64,000 bases of DNA from Butyricicoccus intestinisimiae (GCF_018918345.1 NZ_JAHLQI010000003.1:1-64000), one strand, 5' to 3'; counted from the stretch's first letter, positions 7,031 through 15,401 are shown. Notes: generated by a model from the letters alone, not told the origin. A program made the numbers and translations.

Positions 7031-8166
7031 GTCAAACAGCAGATATAATCATTATCGGCGGCGGCATCGTCGGATGCGCCGCAGCCTATTATCTGGCAAA
7101 GTCCGGAACCAAACGAGTCATCGTTTTGGAGGCTACCAAGAGCATCGGACACGGCGGCAGCTGCAGAAACGGCGGCGGTGTCCGCCAGTCCGGCCGCGAT
7201 GTGCGCGAATTGCCCTACGCCATGTACGGCATTCAGCATTTCTGGCCGACACTGTCCGAAGAATTGGGCGTTGATGTTGAATACACGCAGAAGGGCAATC
7301 TGCGCCTCGGCAAAACCGAAACCCACCTCAAAAAGCTGCAAACCCTGACAGACAATGCGCAATCCGTCGGTCTGGGCGTAGAAATGGTCGATGCAGCAGA
7401 GGTGCAGGAGCTTTGTCCCTATCTGTCCAAGGATATTATCGGCGCGAGCTGGTGTCCGACAGACGGTCATGCAAACCCGCTGACCACAACGCTCGGATAC
7501 TACAAGCGCGCGCTGGAGCTTGGCGTACAGTTCTTTACCGATGCGCCAGTTGCGATGCTGCGCAAGATACGCGGCAAGGTTCGGCAGGTCGTTTTGCAGG
7601 ACGGCACCGTGCTGGAGGCCGAACAGATTTTGCTCGCAGCCGGATACGAAAGCCGCGCCATCGCCCGTTCTGTCGGTGTGGATTTACCAATGACCCGCCT
7701 GATTGACGAAATGTTCGTCACAGAGATGGAGCCGCACATGTTTGACATCATGCTCGGCACGGCGGATGCCGATTTTTACGGGCATCAGGCGCACCACGGC
7801 TCGTTTGTCTTTGGCTCCGAATGCGGCTATGAAGAAGTCACTGACATGGATGACCCATCCAAGCTGTACACCAATTCAATGACACTATCCGCGAGCTGCC
7901 GCGCCGTGATGGGCTATATCCCGCAGCTGGCAGAGGCAAAAGTCGTGCGCAGCTGGTGCGGCTGGCTGGACAACGCATTTGACGGCGTGCCGTTCATCGG
8001 CAACTGTCCGGATGCCGAAGGTCTTACTGTCGCCTGCGGCTTCACCGGTCACGGCTTCGGCACAGCACCGGTTGTCGGCTACATGCTGTCGCAGATTCTG
8101 CATGGAGAACCGACAGTGGTAGACATCAGCGCGCTGGCTCCAAATCGGTTTATGCCAAACAAATAA
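7027..8166 (+). CDS. FAD-dependent amino/imino acid dehydrogenase (DAO family), catalytic subunit
   Basis: A 379-residue DAO-superfamily flavoprotein, the likely catalytic subunit that oxidises a secondary amine, D-amino acid or N-alkylated amino acid (HcnC, OoxB, glycine/sarcosine oxidase and D-hydroxyproline dehydrogenase relatives). The FAD site IIIIGGGIVGCAAAYYL is at the N-terminus, and GFTGHGFGTAPVVG near residue 340 is the typical C-terminal FAD/substrate motif. It starts at GTG 7027, overlapping the previous stop by 4 bases; AAGGA lies upstream. The frame is open further upstream only as an overlap with the 6704 gene. Substrate unknown. Confidence 0.85.
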   Translation: MSQTADIIIIGGGIVGCAAAYYLAKSGTKRVIVLEATKSIGHGGSCRNGGGVRQSGRDVRELPYAMYGIQHFWPTLSEELGVDVEYTQKGNLRLGKTETHLKKLQTLTDNAQSVGLGVEMVDAAEVQELCPYLSKDIIGASWCPTDGHANPLTTTLGYYKRALELGVQFFTDAPVAMLRKIRGKVRQVVLQDGTVLEAEQILLAAGYESRAIARSVGVDLPMTRLIDEMFVTEMEPHMFDIMLGTADADFYGHQAHHGSFVFGSECGYEEVTDMDDPSKLYTNSMTLSASCRAVMGYIPQLAEAKVVRSWCGWLDNAFDGVPFIGNCPDAEGLTVACGFTGHGFGTAPVVGYMLSQILHGEPTVVDISALAPNRFMPNK

Positions 8167-8171
8167 TCGCT

Positions 8172-8214
8172 GTATCGTTTTTTACAAGACAAGCTGCGCG
8201 AAACCTTGTACAAT
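8172..8214 (+). promoter_or_regulatory. Box promoter B of the OCD-AraC-PII-permease operon
   Basis: An identical copy of the 21-bp box at 4662 occupies 8172-8192. AAGACA (8186-8191) is again exactly 17 bases from a -10 box, here TACAAT (8209-8214). The flanking sequence differs, so box and spacing are conserved against a background of divergence. Confidence 0.7.
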
Positions 8215-8242
8215 GTAGACAATAAAAGAAAGCATAAAGCAC

Positions 8243-8271
8243 TTGCATCCGCGTGAGAATTGTGCTAGATT
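8243..8271 (+). promoter_or_regulatory. Second candidate promoter before the OCD-family gene
   Basis: TTGCAT (8243-8248), 17 bases, TAGATT (8266-8271) with an upstream TG (TGC-TAGATT). AGCAC (8238-8242) and GTGCT (8262-8266) form an inverted repeat around the -35 and spacer that could be an operator. Transcripts would start next to the leader hairpin. Confidence 0.4.
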
Positions 8272-8281
8272 AATAGAAGAC

Positions 8282-8319
8282 AAAGGCGTCAAATGATTCT
8301 TCATTTGGCGCCTTTTCTT
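8282..8319 (+). terminator. Terminator hairpin in the leader of the OCD operon
   Basis: Arms 8282-8296 and 8301-8315 pair over 15 bases (one G-U) with a 4-base loop, followed by T-rich sequence. The upstream bases AGACAAAGGCGTC match those of the 4722 hairpin. It ends the dehydrogenase operon and also lies between promoter B and its gene. Confidence 0.82.
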
Positions 8320-8347
8320 CTTTGCAAGTATGTGAAGGAGGATCACT

Positions 8348-9490
8348 ATGGATACCAAGGATACCAAAATAGATTTTCTGTACCTGTCCGAACCGGACAT
8401 GATCAAAGCCGGCGTCAAGGACATGGCGAAATGTGTTGATTGCATGGAAGATCTGCTGGTCACCTTAAACAAGGGCGATTTTATGATGGGCGGCGAGAAT
8501 CATAACTCGCACGGCTGCATGATTATGTTTCCGGATCATCCGCAGTTTCCGGGCATGCCGAAGAACGGTCCGGACCGCCGCTTTATGGCAATGCCGGCAT
8601 ATCTCGGCGGCAGCCATCAGCTCGCCGGCATGAAGTGGTACGGTTCCAACATTGAGAACAAACAGAAGGGACTTCCGCGTTCCATTCTGATGATGATGCT
8701 CAACGACAAGGACACCGGCGCACCGCTCGCCCTGATGTCCGCAAACCTGCTCAGCTCTTACCGTACCGGCGGCATTCCGGGTGTCGGCGCCAAATACTTG
8801 GCGCGCAAGGATTCCCGCATTGTTTCCATCATCGGCCCGGGCGTCATGGGCAAGACCTCTCTTGCCGCATTCATGGCAGTCTGCCCGCATCTGGACACGC
8901 TGAAGGTCAAGGGACGCGGTCAGAAATCCCTCGACAACTTTATTTCTTGGGCAAAAGCCGAGTATCCGCAGCTGACCAACATCATCATTTGCAAAGACGA
9001 AGAACAAGCCGTTCGAGACAGCGATATTATCAGCTTTACCACGACCGTCCTCAATGACGCCTCGACGTTCCCACTCATCAAGGAGGAGTGGATTAAAAAG
9101 GGTGCATTGATTTCCATGCCGTCCGCCGCACAATTTGACAGCAACGAGTTTGTTGCCAAGCGCGCCAAGATGGTGGTTGACCACTACGGACTGTACGAGG
9201 CATGGGAAGAAGAATATCCATATCCAACGTATGACACCGTTTGTATTGTCGGTTCTCTGTTTACGGATCTGGTGCACGAAGGTCTTGCCAAGAAAGAAGA
9301 TATTATCGACCTCTCCGACGTCATTACAGGAAAACGTTCAGGCCGCGAAAGCGATGATGACATCATCATTTATTCCGTCGGAGGCATGCCGGTCGAAGAC
9401 ATCGCTTGGGGCGATGAAGTGTACAGAAATGCACGAAAAAATGGAATCGGCGTAAAGCTGCCTCTGTGGGATAAGCCTGACATGGCTTAA
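8348..9490 (+). CDS. Ornithine cyclodeaminase/mu-crystallin family protein
   Basis: A 380-residue NAD(P)-binding enzyme of the OCD/mu-crystallin superfamily. The substrate lysine region MKWYGSN (around residue 98), the KGLPRSILMM motif, the YRTGG motif and the Rossmann site SIIGPGVMGKTS (around residue 160) are all in family order. Members include ornithine cyclodeaminase, alanine dehydrogenase, ketimine reductases and delta-1-pyrroline-2-carboxylate reductase; some database entries of this size carry the name tyramine oxidase subunit B. Beside a DAO-type dehydrogenase, a role in reducing or processing the imine product is a reasonable inference. GGAGG precedes the ATG. Confidence 0.82.
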   Translation: MDTKDTKIDFLYLSEPDMIKAGVKDMAKCVDCMEDLLVTLNKGDFMMGGENHNSHGCMIMFPDHPQFPGMPKNGPDRRFMAMPAYLGGSHQLAGMKWYGSNIENKQKGLPRSILMMMLNDKDTGAPLALMSANLLSSYRTGGIPGVGAKYLARKDSRIVSIIGPGVMGKTSLAAFMAVCPHLDTLKVKGRGQKSLDNFISWAKAEYPQLTNIIICKDEEQAVRDSDIISFTTTVLNDASTFPLIKEEWIKKGALISMPSAAQFDSNEFVAKRAKMVVDHYGLYEAWEEEYPYPTYDTVCIVGSLFTDLVHEGLAKKEDIIDLSDVITGKRSGRESDDDIIIYSVGGMPVEDIAWGDEVYRNARKNGIGVKLPLWDKPDMA

Positions 9491-9503
9491 GAGGTGTATA
9501 TGT

Positions 9504-10283
9504 ATGAATCTGCGGCAGCCGTATGTGCAGAAAAACGCGACAGGCTATCACAGTATCCCGTCCCATGACAAAAATATTTTTTCGTATTATATCTTTCAAG
9601 AAGAACCCACCACCCTGCCGATTCACGCAGTGCCGGATGGCTGTGTCGATCTCACATATGCGATTGGGGCAAACGGCGTCCGCTGCTTTCTCGGCGGGAC
9701 GGTGCTCCGCATGAAGTACTGGCCATTTGAAGCGAGCTGCCGCTATTTCGGCGTCCGGTTCCGTCCCGGTCAGTGTATTCTGCCGGATGGTATCTGTATT
9801 GATGACATCGTCAACACGGATATCGAGCTGCCCACAGACTGCTATGGCACAGATATTGCCGAACAGCTGTGCGAAGCGAAAACCTTGAAAGAGCAGGCGG
9901 CACAGATTCATACGATGCTGTCAAAGGTCAGCCGCTCCGCGACGTGCCAAGACAGCAAAGCATCCATCGAACACTATATCCGCAAGCGCATTTATGAAAC
10001 AAACGGTCAGGTTTCCATCCGCGAAATTTCGCAGGAAACCGGTTATTCCGAATGCTATGTGCGCCGTGCCTTCCGAACAATCCACGGTATCAGCCCCAAA
10101 GCGTTCGAACAAATCGTCCGCTTTCAAAACGCGCTGGACGAAATGGCGCATCACAAGGAGTTGGGCATCTTTGAACTGGCACAAAAGAGCGGCTATTTTG
10201 ACCAATCTCACATGGTGAAAGAATTCCACAAATTTGCAGGTCTGACCCCCGAACAATATTTACAGGAAATGGCAGATTTATAA
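9504..10283 (+). CDS. AraC family transcriptional regulator
   Basis: A 259-residue regulator with a C-terminal AraC double helix-turn-helix (about residues 155-255; SIREISQETGYSECYVRRAF then IFELAQKSGYFDQSHM). The N-terminal domain contains PDGCVDLTY, seen in AraC proteins with a DUF6597-like sensor. It sits 13 bases after the OCD gene inside the same operon. As the only regulator in the cluster it is the best candidate to bind the two identical promoter boxes and activate its own operon and the dehydrogenase operon, sensing the substrate. GAGGTG lies upstream of ATG 9504. Confidence 0.9.
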   Translation: MNLRQPYVQKNATGYHSIPSHDKNIFSYYIFQEEPTTLPIHAVPDGCVDLTYAIGANGVRCFLGGTVLRMKYWPFEASCRYFGVRFRPGQCILPDGICIDDIVNTDIELPTDCYGTDIAEQLCEAKTLKEQAAQIHTMLSKVSRSATCQDSKASIEHYIRKRIYETNGQVSIREISQETGYSECYVRRAFRTIHGISPKAFEQIVRFQNALDEMAHHKELGIFELAQKSGYFDQSHMVKEFHKFAGLTPEQYLQEMADL

Positions 10284-10301
10284 CCGTCAGGAGGAACCGA
10301 T

Positions 10302-10652
10302 ATGGCTACAGGATTATCGAAAATTGAAATCATCACGAGCTTTGCCAAATATTCAGAATTACAGTCTGAGCTCAACCATCTGGGCGTGCGCGGCATGACC
10401 GTTATGCAGGTCATGGGCTGCGGCATTCAGAAAGGTACCAAGGAATTTGCAATCAAGGAAAATGCCGAGATTGCGCTGCTCCCCAAGCAGCAGATCAATC
10501 TGGTTGTAGAGACCAAAGACGTCGACAACATTGTAGAAAAAGTCAAGCAGGTGCTGTATACCGGCCACATCGGTGACGGAAAGATTTTCGTCTACTCCAT
10601 CGACAACGTCATCAAGGTGCGCACCGGCGACGAAGGCATTGATGCACTGTAA
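10302..10652 (+). CDS. PII-family signal protein with atypical T-loop
   Basis: A 116-residue GlnB/GlnK-like protein. The C-terminal PII signature GHIGDGKIFV and the VRTGDEG nucleotide site are intact, and the residues equivalent to Gln39 (IQKG) and Lys58 (LLPK) of E. coli GlnB, used for Mg-ATP and 2-oxoglutarate binding, are kept. The T-loop differs: the positions of Tyr46 and Tyr51 are alanines, so classical uridylylation is excluded. It lies between an AraC regulator and an amino-acid permease rather than next to amtB, suggesting control of the permease or enzymes by energy or nitrogen state. GGAGG precedes ATG 10302. Confidence 0.88.
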   Translation: MATGLSKIEIITSFAKYSELQSELNHLGVRGMTVMQVMGCGIQKGTKEFAIKENAEIALLPKQQINLVVETKDVDNIVEKVKQVLYTGHIGDGKIFVYSIDNVIKVRTGDEGIDAL

Positions 10653-10670
10653 CAATCGGGTGATGTACAA

Positions 10671-12071
10671 ATGGAAGAAAAAAAATTAGGACTCCGCAGT
10701 GTCGTTTCCACTTCTGTCGGCTTAGTCATTGCGACCAGCTGTCTGGTATCACTGGGACAGGGTGCCGGCGAAATCGGCATTGTCTTTATCGGCGCGATGA
10801 TTGCCGCGTGTCTGCTCAATCTGACAACCATCGCTTCTCTCTCTGAGCTAAACGCCCTGATGCCGAATATCACCGGCGGTCTGGCGCAATATACGCTTGC
10901 CTGCATGGGACCTCTCCCCACCATTATCTCGATGGTGGGCGGATACCTGCTTTGCAACATTTTGTCATCCGGTGTTGAGGCTTCTATTTTTGCCTATGCG
11001 ATGTCATCGGTCATTCCGCTTCCGATTCCAAGCATTGTGTACACGGCAGTTATGATGGTATTCATCATGGTTGCGAATTTATACGGCGTGGATATGTTCG
11101 CCAAGGTACAGGATTTGGTAGCCGTTTTGCTCGTCGGCTCCATGGTCGTCATGGGTCTGATCGGCGCGTTCAAGCTGGGTACCGGCACGGTTGTCGAACA
11201 GCCTGCCGTCATGGCATCCAGCCCCGGAGAGGTCATCTCGATGACCGCCACGGCATTCTGGCTGTTCATCGGCGCAGAATTTGCGATTCCGATTTCCAAG
11301 GACGTAAAGAACGCCAAGCAAAATGTTCCGCTCGGCATGTCGCTCGGTCTGCTTATCATTTTGGTCATGCAGATTATCATGGTTCTCGGATTTTATCACT
11401 ACACCCCGTGGGCTGACCTCATGAATTCCGCTGCACCGCATATGCTGTACGGCGAAGCACTGCTCGGCAACACCGGAAAAATCTGGATGACCTTTGTTGC
11501 AGCGCTTGCCGTTGTCAGCACACAGAACTCCGGCGTCAACGGTCTGGCGCACATCGGCGAAGGCATGGCAAAGATGAACATGCTGCCGCAGATTTTCGCT
11601 AAGACCAACAAGCGCGGCTGTCCGTATATCGGTGTCATTCTGATTTCGGTCTCCATGTTCCTGTTCGCGTATATCTCGGACGGTTCTTCCGAAATGATTG
11701 AATTTTTGATTTTGGTCGGCTCGGTTTTCTGGATGATTACGTACATTTTCGCGCACATCGACGTGTTGATTCTGCGCAGGAAGATGCCAAAGGCGCCGCG
11801 CAGCTTCAAAATTCCGCTCGGCCCAATCATTCCGCTGATTGGCATTCTCGGTACCTCGTACATGATTTTCTACATCTCCAACGACATGCACGAGCGTCTG
11901 ATAATTTGGGCAGTCGCCGGTGTTTCCATTCTCGCACTCGGCATTTACGCATACTTCTGGACAAAGTTCAAGATGAAGATGCCGGTATGGAAATCGGTTC
12001 CGATTGAAAAGGTCATGGCAATGGATGACAGCCGCTATTATGCCCTTCGCAGAAAAACCGGCATCTGGTAA
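10671..12071 (+). CDS. APC family amino acid/amine permease
   Basis: A 466-residue transporter with about 12 membrane helices. The first helix (TSVGLVIATSCLVSLGQGAG) has the glycine-rich unwound segment typical of APC amino-acid transporters. A conserved helix-6 region (TATAFWLFIGAEFAIPISKDVKNAK) matches the APC consensus. It is the last gene of the operon with the OCD enzyme, AraC and PII proteins, 18 bases after PII, so it probably imports the compound oxidised by the 4796-8166 dehydrogenase. A strong terminator follows. Confidence 0.88.
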   Translation: MEEKKLGLRSVVSTSVGLVIATSCLVSLGQGAGEIGIVFIGAMIAACLLNLTTIASLSELNALMPNITGGLAQYTLACMGPLPTIISMVGGYLLCNILSSGVEASIFAYAMSSVIPLPIPSIVYTAVMMVFIMVANLYGVDMFAKVQDLVAVLLVGSMVVMGLIGAFKLGTGTVVEQPAVMASSPGEVISMTATAFWLFIGAEFAIPISKDVKNAKQNVPLGMSLGLLIILVMQIIMVLGFYHYTPWADLMNSAAPHMLYGEALLGNTGKIWMTFVAALAVVSTQNSGVNGLAHIGEGMAKMNMLPQIFAKTNKRGCPYIGVILISVSMFLFAYISDGSSEMIEFLILVGSVFWMITYIFAHIDVLILRRKMPKAPRSFKIPLGPIIPLIGILGTSYMIFYISNDMHERLIIWAVAGVSILALGIYAYFWTKFKMKMPVWKSVPIEKVMAMDDSRYYALRRKTGIW

Positions 12072-12073
12072 AC

Positions 12074-12112
12074 AAAAATCCCATCTGCAAAATGCAGATG
12101 GGATTTTATTTT
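12074..12112. terminator. Bidirectional intrinsic terminator
   Basis: A 15-bp perfect stem, arms 12075-12089 and 12093-12107, with a 3-base loop, A-rich on one side and T-rich on the other. It ends both the permease gene (plus) and the NCS2 permease gene (minus). Confidence 0.9.
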
Positions 12113-12124
12113 ATCCGACTCTAT

Positions 12125-13537
12125 TTACTTCTCCTCTGCCGGAGCCTTTTCTCTCGGCAGAACAATGTTCAGGATAATTGCAACCAGTGCTGCCGGAACA
12201 ATGCCGGAGCCGCCGAAAATCAGCGAGATGTAGCTCGGCAGACCTGCCAGCACATCGCTGTTTGCGCCCAAGCCATAGCCCAGACCCAGAGCAACCGACA
12301 CAATGCTCATGTTGCGTGCGCTCATCGGATCCTTGGTAATCAGCTGAATGCCGCTGAGCACGATGGACGAGAACATGATGATAGCTGCGCCGCCGAGTAC
12401 GCTCTGCGGCATGATGGATACCAATGCAGCCAACTTCGGGCACAGACCGCAGACAATCAGGAAAATGGCACCAAAGCCCAGTGCTGTTCTGTTGACAATC
12501 TTCGTCATCGTCACAAGACCTACGTTCTGGCTGAACGATGTATTCGGCAGAACACCGAACAGAGCCGCAAAGCTGGAGCCAACGCCGTCACACATAACGC
12601 CGCCGGACAGTTCCTTGTCAGTTGCCTCTCTGCCCATACCGCCTTCGATACAGCCGGAAATATCACCGACCGTCTCAACTGCCGTTACAATAAACATGAT
12701 GCCAACCGGAATGATTGCGCGGGCATCAAAAACTGGCTTGACCGGCATAAACTTCGGAACGGCGAACCAAGATGCTTCCGCAACCTTGCTCCAATTGAGC
12801 ACCCAAGCCTTGGTGTATTCCACGCCGTCTGCGCCGACTGCTGTGGTGTCGAGACACGCACCCATGATTGCACAGATAATGTATCCGCAGATAATGCCAA
12901 TCAAAATACAAGACGAGCTTGCCAGTCCCTTTGCGCAGTGCTTGAATGCCAGAATGATAATCATAACGACCAAGCCCAGCAGCAGGTTTTCCAGAGAGCC
13001 GTAATCCTTTGCGCTGGAACCGCCGCCAAACGAGCTGACGCCGACACTGATCAGCGACAGGCCGATGGACAATACGACCGTGCCGGTCACGATTGCCGGA
13101 AAGAATCGGCGCAGCGGCTTGAGAAATGCGCCCAAAACCGTCTCAAACAAACCGCCGACAATCGATGCACCCATCATCGCGCCGTACGCGATAATGCCGC
13201 CGCCCATGACATTGGCAACGCTGCTGAATACACCGATAAATCCGGAGCTGGTACCCATGATAATCGGCACCTGTCCGCCGATCGGTCCAATCGAGAACAG
13301 CTGAACCAGCGTTACAATACCGGCAACCAGCATCGCGTTCTGCAGCAGAGAAACCTGAATCGCCATGAACGACTGCGCATCTCCGATTGCAGCGCACGCA
13401 CTCATGATGACGAGCAGCGGCGTCAGATTGCCGACAAACATCGCCAGCACGTGCTGGAGACCGAGCGGAATCGCCTGCTTCAGCGGGAGCTTGCCCTTAA
13501 AGTCATAAGGGGTCACATACTGTTTTTGATTTTCCAT
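12125..13537 (-). CDS. NCS2 family purine (xanthine/urate-type) permease
   Basis: A 470-residue membrane transporter of the nucleobase-cation symporter 2 family. It starts with the family's usual GLQHVLAMFVGN motif and has the hydrophilic segment FIVTAVETVGDISG and the QNVGLVTMTKIVNR motif, closest to bacterial xanthine/uric acid carriers. Its place directly downstream of the xanthine-dehydrogenase and molybdenum operons supports purine uptake. A well-placed AGGAGG precedes ATG 13537. An extended -10 (TGCTATAAT) lies about 50 bases upstream on the minus strand, after the mod terminator, so it may have its own promoter. Confidence 0.9.
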   Translation of the reverse strand: MENQKQYVTPYDFKGKLPLKQAIPLGLQHVLAMFVGNLTPLLVIMSACAAIGDAQSFMAIQVSLLQNAMLVAGIVTLVQLFSIGPIGGQVPIIMGTSSGFIGVFSSVANVMGGGIIAYGAMMGASIVGGLFETVLGAFLKPLRRFFPAIVTGTVVLSIGLSLISVGVSSFGGGSSAKDYGSLENLLLGLVVMIIILAFKHCAKGLASSSCILIGIICGYIICAIMGACLDTTAVGADGVEYTKAWVLNWSKVAEASWFAVPKFMPVKPVFDARAIIPVGIMFIVTAVETVGDISGCIEGGMGREATDKELSGGVMCDGVGSSFAALFGVLPNTSFSQNVGLVTMTKIVNRTALGFGAIFLIVCGLCPKLAALVSIMPQSVLGGAAIIMFSSIVLSGIQLITKDPMSARNMSIVSVALGLGYGLGANSDVLAGLPSYISLIFGGSGIVPAALVAIILNIVLPREKAPAEEK

Positions 13538-13644
13538 ATTTCCTCCTGTAATTATTAAAAATTTGTAAACGTTGACTGTATTATAGCACAGATTTTTCTG
13601 CTATCCCATATTTTTCTGCATTTCAGACAGAATTCGACGAAATA

Positions 13645-13677
13645 TAAAAAACTGCGCAGATGAAAGCGCAGTTTTTT
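13645..13677 (-). terminator. Intrinsic terminator after modC
   Basis: Arms 13645-13656 and 13666-13677 form a 12-bp stem (AAAAAACTGCGC) with a 9-base loop; on the minus strand T6 follows. Confidence 0.88.
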
Positions 13678-13683
13678 CATATT

Positions 13684-14730
13684 TTATCTATGGTACAGCA
13701 GCAAAATGTCCTGCGGACTCACTCCTAATTGCGTAGGATATTTTTCCATCGCAATGCGTTTGGAAAACCGCCGCCAAACCGGCGCCGCCGTCTGTTGCTG
13801 GTTGGCAAACCGAAATTGTGTAATCCATTCAAACGGTTCTTCCATCTCTCCGACCCACGAAACCGAAAATCGGTTGCTTGAAACGGCAGGATCAAACGCA
13901 TGTGCGCGGATACCGATTGCCCGCAGGCCATCACGCACCGGTGCCGCCGTCTCAAACTGAACACCCCATTCCGGCACCCATACGGCATACTCCCCGCTTT
14001 TCTGTGCAGAGACAATGTTTTTGCAGCCGGTTAAAACAGCAGCCTGCACCGACTGCGGGTCCGCAAATACATCCCGCGTCTCCTGCTGTGTCAGCACTGT
14101 TCCCTGATGCAAAACCGCCACTTGTCCGCACATATGATAGGCCTCATCTCGGCTGTGCGTCACAAGCAGGACGTCCCGCCCGTAGCGCTTGAGCAGCTCG
14201 CGCAGCTCCATCTGTAGTTTCTCGCGCAAATGACTGTCCAGCGCGGAAAACGGTTCATCCAGCAGCAGCAAATGCGGTTCGTTGACCAGCATGCGGGCAA
14301 GTGCCGTTCGCTGTGCCTGTCCGCCGGACAGTTGATGCGGCCGATGCTTTTGCAGCTCTTCCAGCTGCAAAAGCTTGAGTATGTCCCGATATTTTTGCTC
14401 GCGGATTTCGCGCCGCTTTTCCCATTTTAATCCGCACAGGATGTTCTGCCGCACGGTCATATGCGGAAACAGCGCATAGCTCTGAAACAAATATCCGACT
14501 TTTCTCTGCTGCGGTGCAAGATTGATACCGCGCTTGCTGTCAAATAGCACGGTTCCGTCCAGCGCAATATATCCGCTGTCCGGCTTTTCAATGCCGGCTA
14601 TGCATTTGAGTGTCATGCTTTTGCCGCTGCCGGATGCGCCGAGCAGGCCGAGCACGCCGCCCTGTGTCTCTAATGAGATGTCCAGTGAAAATGCTCCCAA
14701 TTTTTTATGAATCTCCGCACGCAGGCTCAT
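13684..14730 (-). CDS. modC: Molybdate ABC transporter ATP-binding protein
   Basis: A 348-residue ABC ATPase that powers molybdate uptake with ModB. Walker A GASGSGKS, the signature LSGGQAQR and Walker B LLLLDEPFSALD are present, and about 120 residues of C-terminal extension follow. The start at 14730 overlaps the modB stop by 4 bases and has AGGCGG upstream; an in-frame extension to 14823 lies wholly inside modB. It is the last gene of the moa-mod operon. Confidence 0.9.
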   Translation of the reverse strand: MSLRAEIHKKLGAFSLDISLETQGGVLGLLGASGSGKSMTLKCIAGIEKPDSGYIALDGTVLFDSKRGINLAPQQRKVGYLFQSYALFPHMTVRQNILCGLKWEKRREIREQKYRDILKLLQLEELQKHRPHQLSGGQAQRTALARMLVNEPHLLLLDEPFSALDSHLREKLQMELRELLKRYGRDVLLVTHSRDEAYHMCGQVAVLHQGTVLTQQETRDVFADPQSVQAAVLTGCKNIVSAQKSGEYAVWVPEWGVQFETAAPVRDGLRAIGIRAHAFDPAVSSNRFSVSWVGEMEEPFEWITQFRFANQQQTAAPVWRRFSKRIAMEKYPTQLGVSPQDILLLYHR

Positions 14731-15401
14731 GCTTTCACCGCCTTTTTCTGTTTGCTTTCCAACAGATTCACAGCCAGCAGCACAACGGTACTGATGGCAA
14801 GATTGACCAGTACCCATCTCCACGCGCCGGCGGAATCATTGGTGCGCCACAGCTGATACACCGTGGTGGAAATCGTCGCAGTTTTTCGCGGCGTGTATCC
14901 AATCAGCATACTGGTCGCGCCGTATTCACCCAGTGCGCGTGCAAAGGTCAGCACGGTTCCCGCCAGAATCCCCTGTCTGCACGCAGGCATCCGAATGCGC
15001 CAGAAAATATAGGTATTAGACAGTCCCAGCGTTTTGCCCGCATAGGCAAGATTCGGATCAAAGGCTTCAAACGCACCGCGCGCCGTTCGATACATGAGCG
15101 GAAATGAGACAAATGCCGCTGCCAAAATGCCGCCGTACCAAGTCATGACAAACTGGATACCATATTGCGTCAAAAACTGTCCCAATGGGCGTTTGACGCC
15201 AAAAATCAGCAGCAAAAAATACCCGCACACCGTCGGCGGCAGCACCATCGGCAAGGTCAAAACAACATCCAAGATTCCTTTGAGCACACGCGGCAGCCGC
15301 GCCGCATAGTACGCGCAAAAGATGCCGCCAAAGAACACCAGCACACAACTGATTCCCGCAATGCGCAGGGAATTATATAACGGGTACCAATCCATACTCA
15401 C
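14727..15401 (-). CDS. modB: Molybdate ABC transporter permease
   Basis: A 224-residue inner-membrane permease with about five helices. The EAA loop (about residues 128-160: GAFEAFDPNLAYAGKTLG and FWRIRMPA) and GEYGATSMLIG match ModB/CysW-type permeases. It overlaps modA upstream and modC downstream by 4 bases each. It forms the channel for molybdate delivered by the ModA lipoprotein. Confidence 0.92.
   Translation of the reverse strand: MSMDWYPLYNSLRIAGISCVLVFFGGIFCAYYAARLPRVLKGILDVVLTLPMVLPPTVCGYFLLLIFGVKRPLGQFLTQYGIQFVMTWYGGILAAAFVSFPLMYRTARGAFEAFDPNLAYAGKTLGLSNTYIFWRIRMPACRQGILAGTVLTFARALGEYGATSMLIGYTPRKTATISTTVYQLWRTNDSAGAWRWVLVNLAISTVVLLAVNLLESKQKKAVKA

Noticed and set aside
12092-13558. 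A 488-codon open frame on the plus strand opposite the NCS2 permease
   Set aside because: The translation is Q/H/N/R-rich and low in hydrophobics, typical of the antisense of a membrane protein, and the minus-strand gene has all family motifs and a ribosome site.
13538-13645. A purine riboswitch before the NCS2 permease
   Set aside because: The interval lacks the three-way-junction core and the two loop-loop motifs; only an extended -10 and a ribosome site were found.
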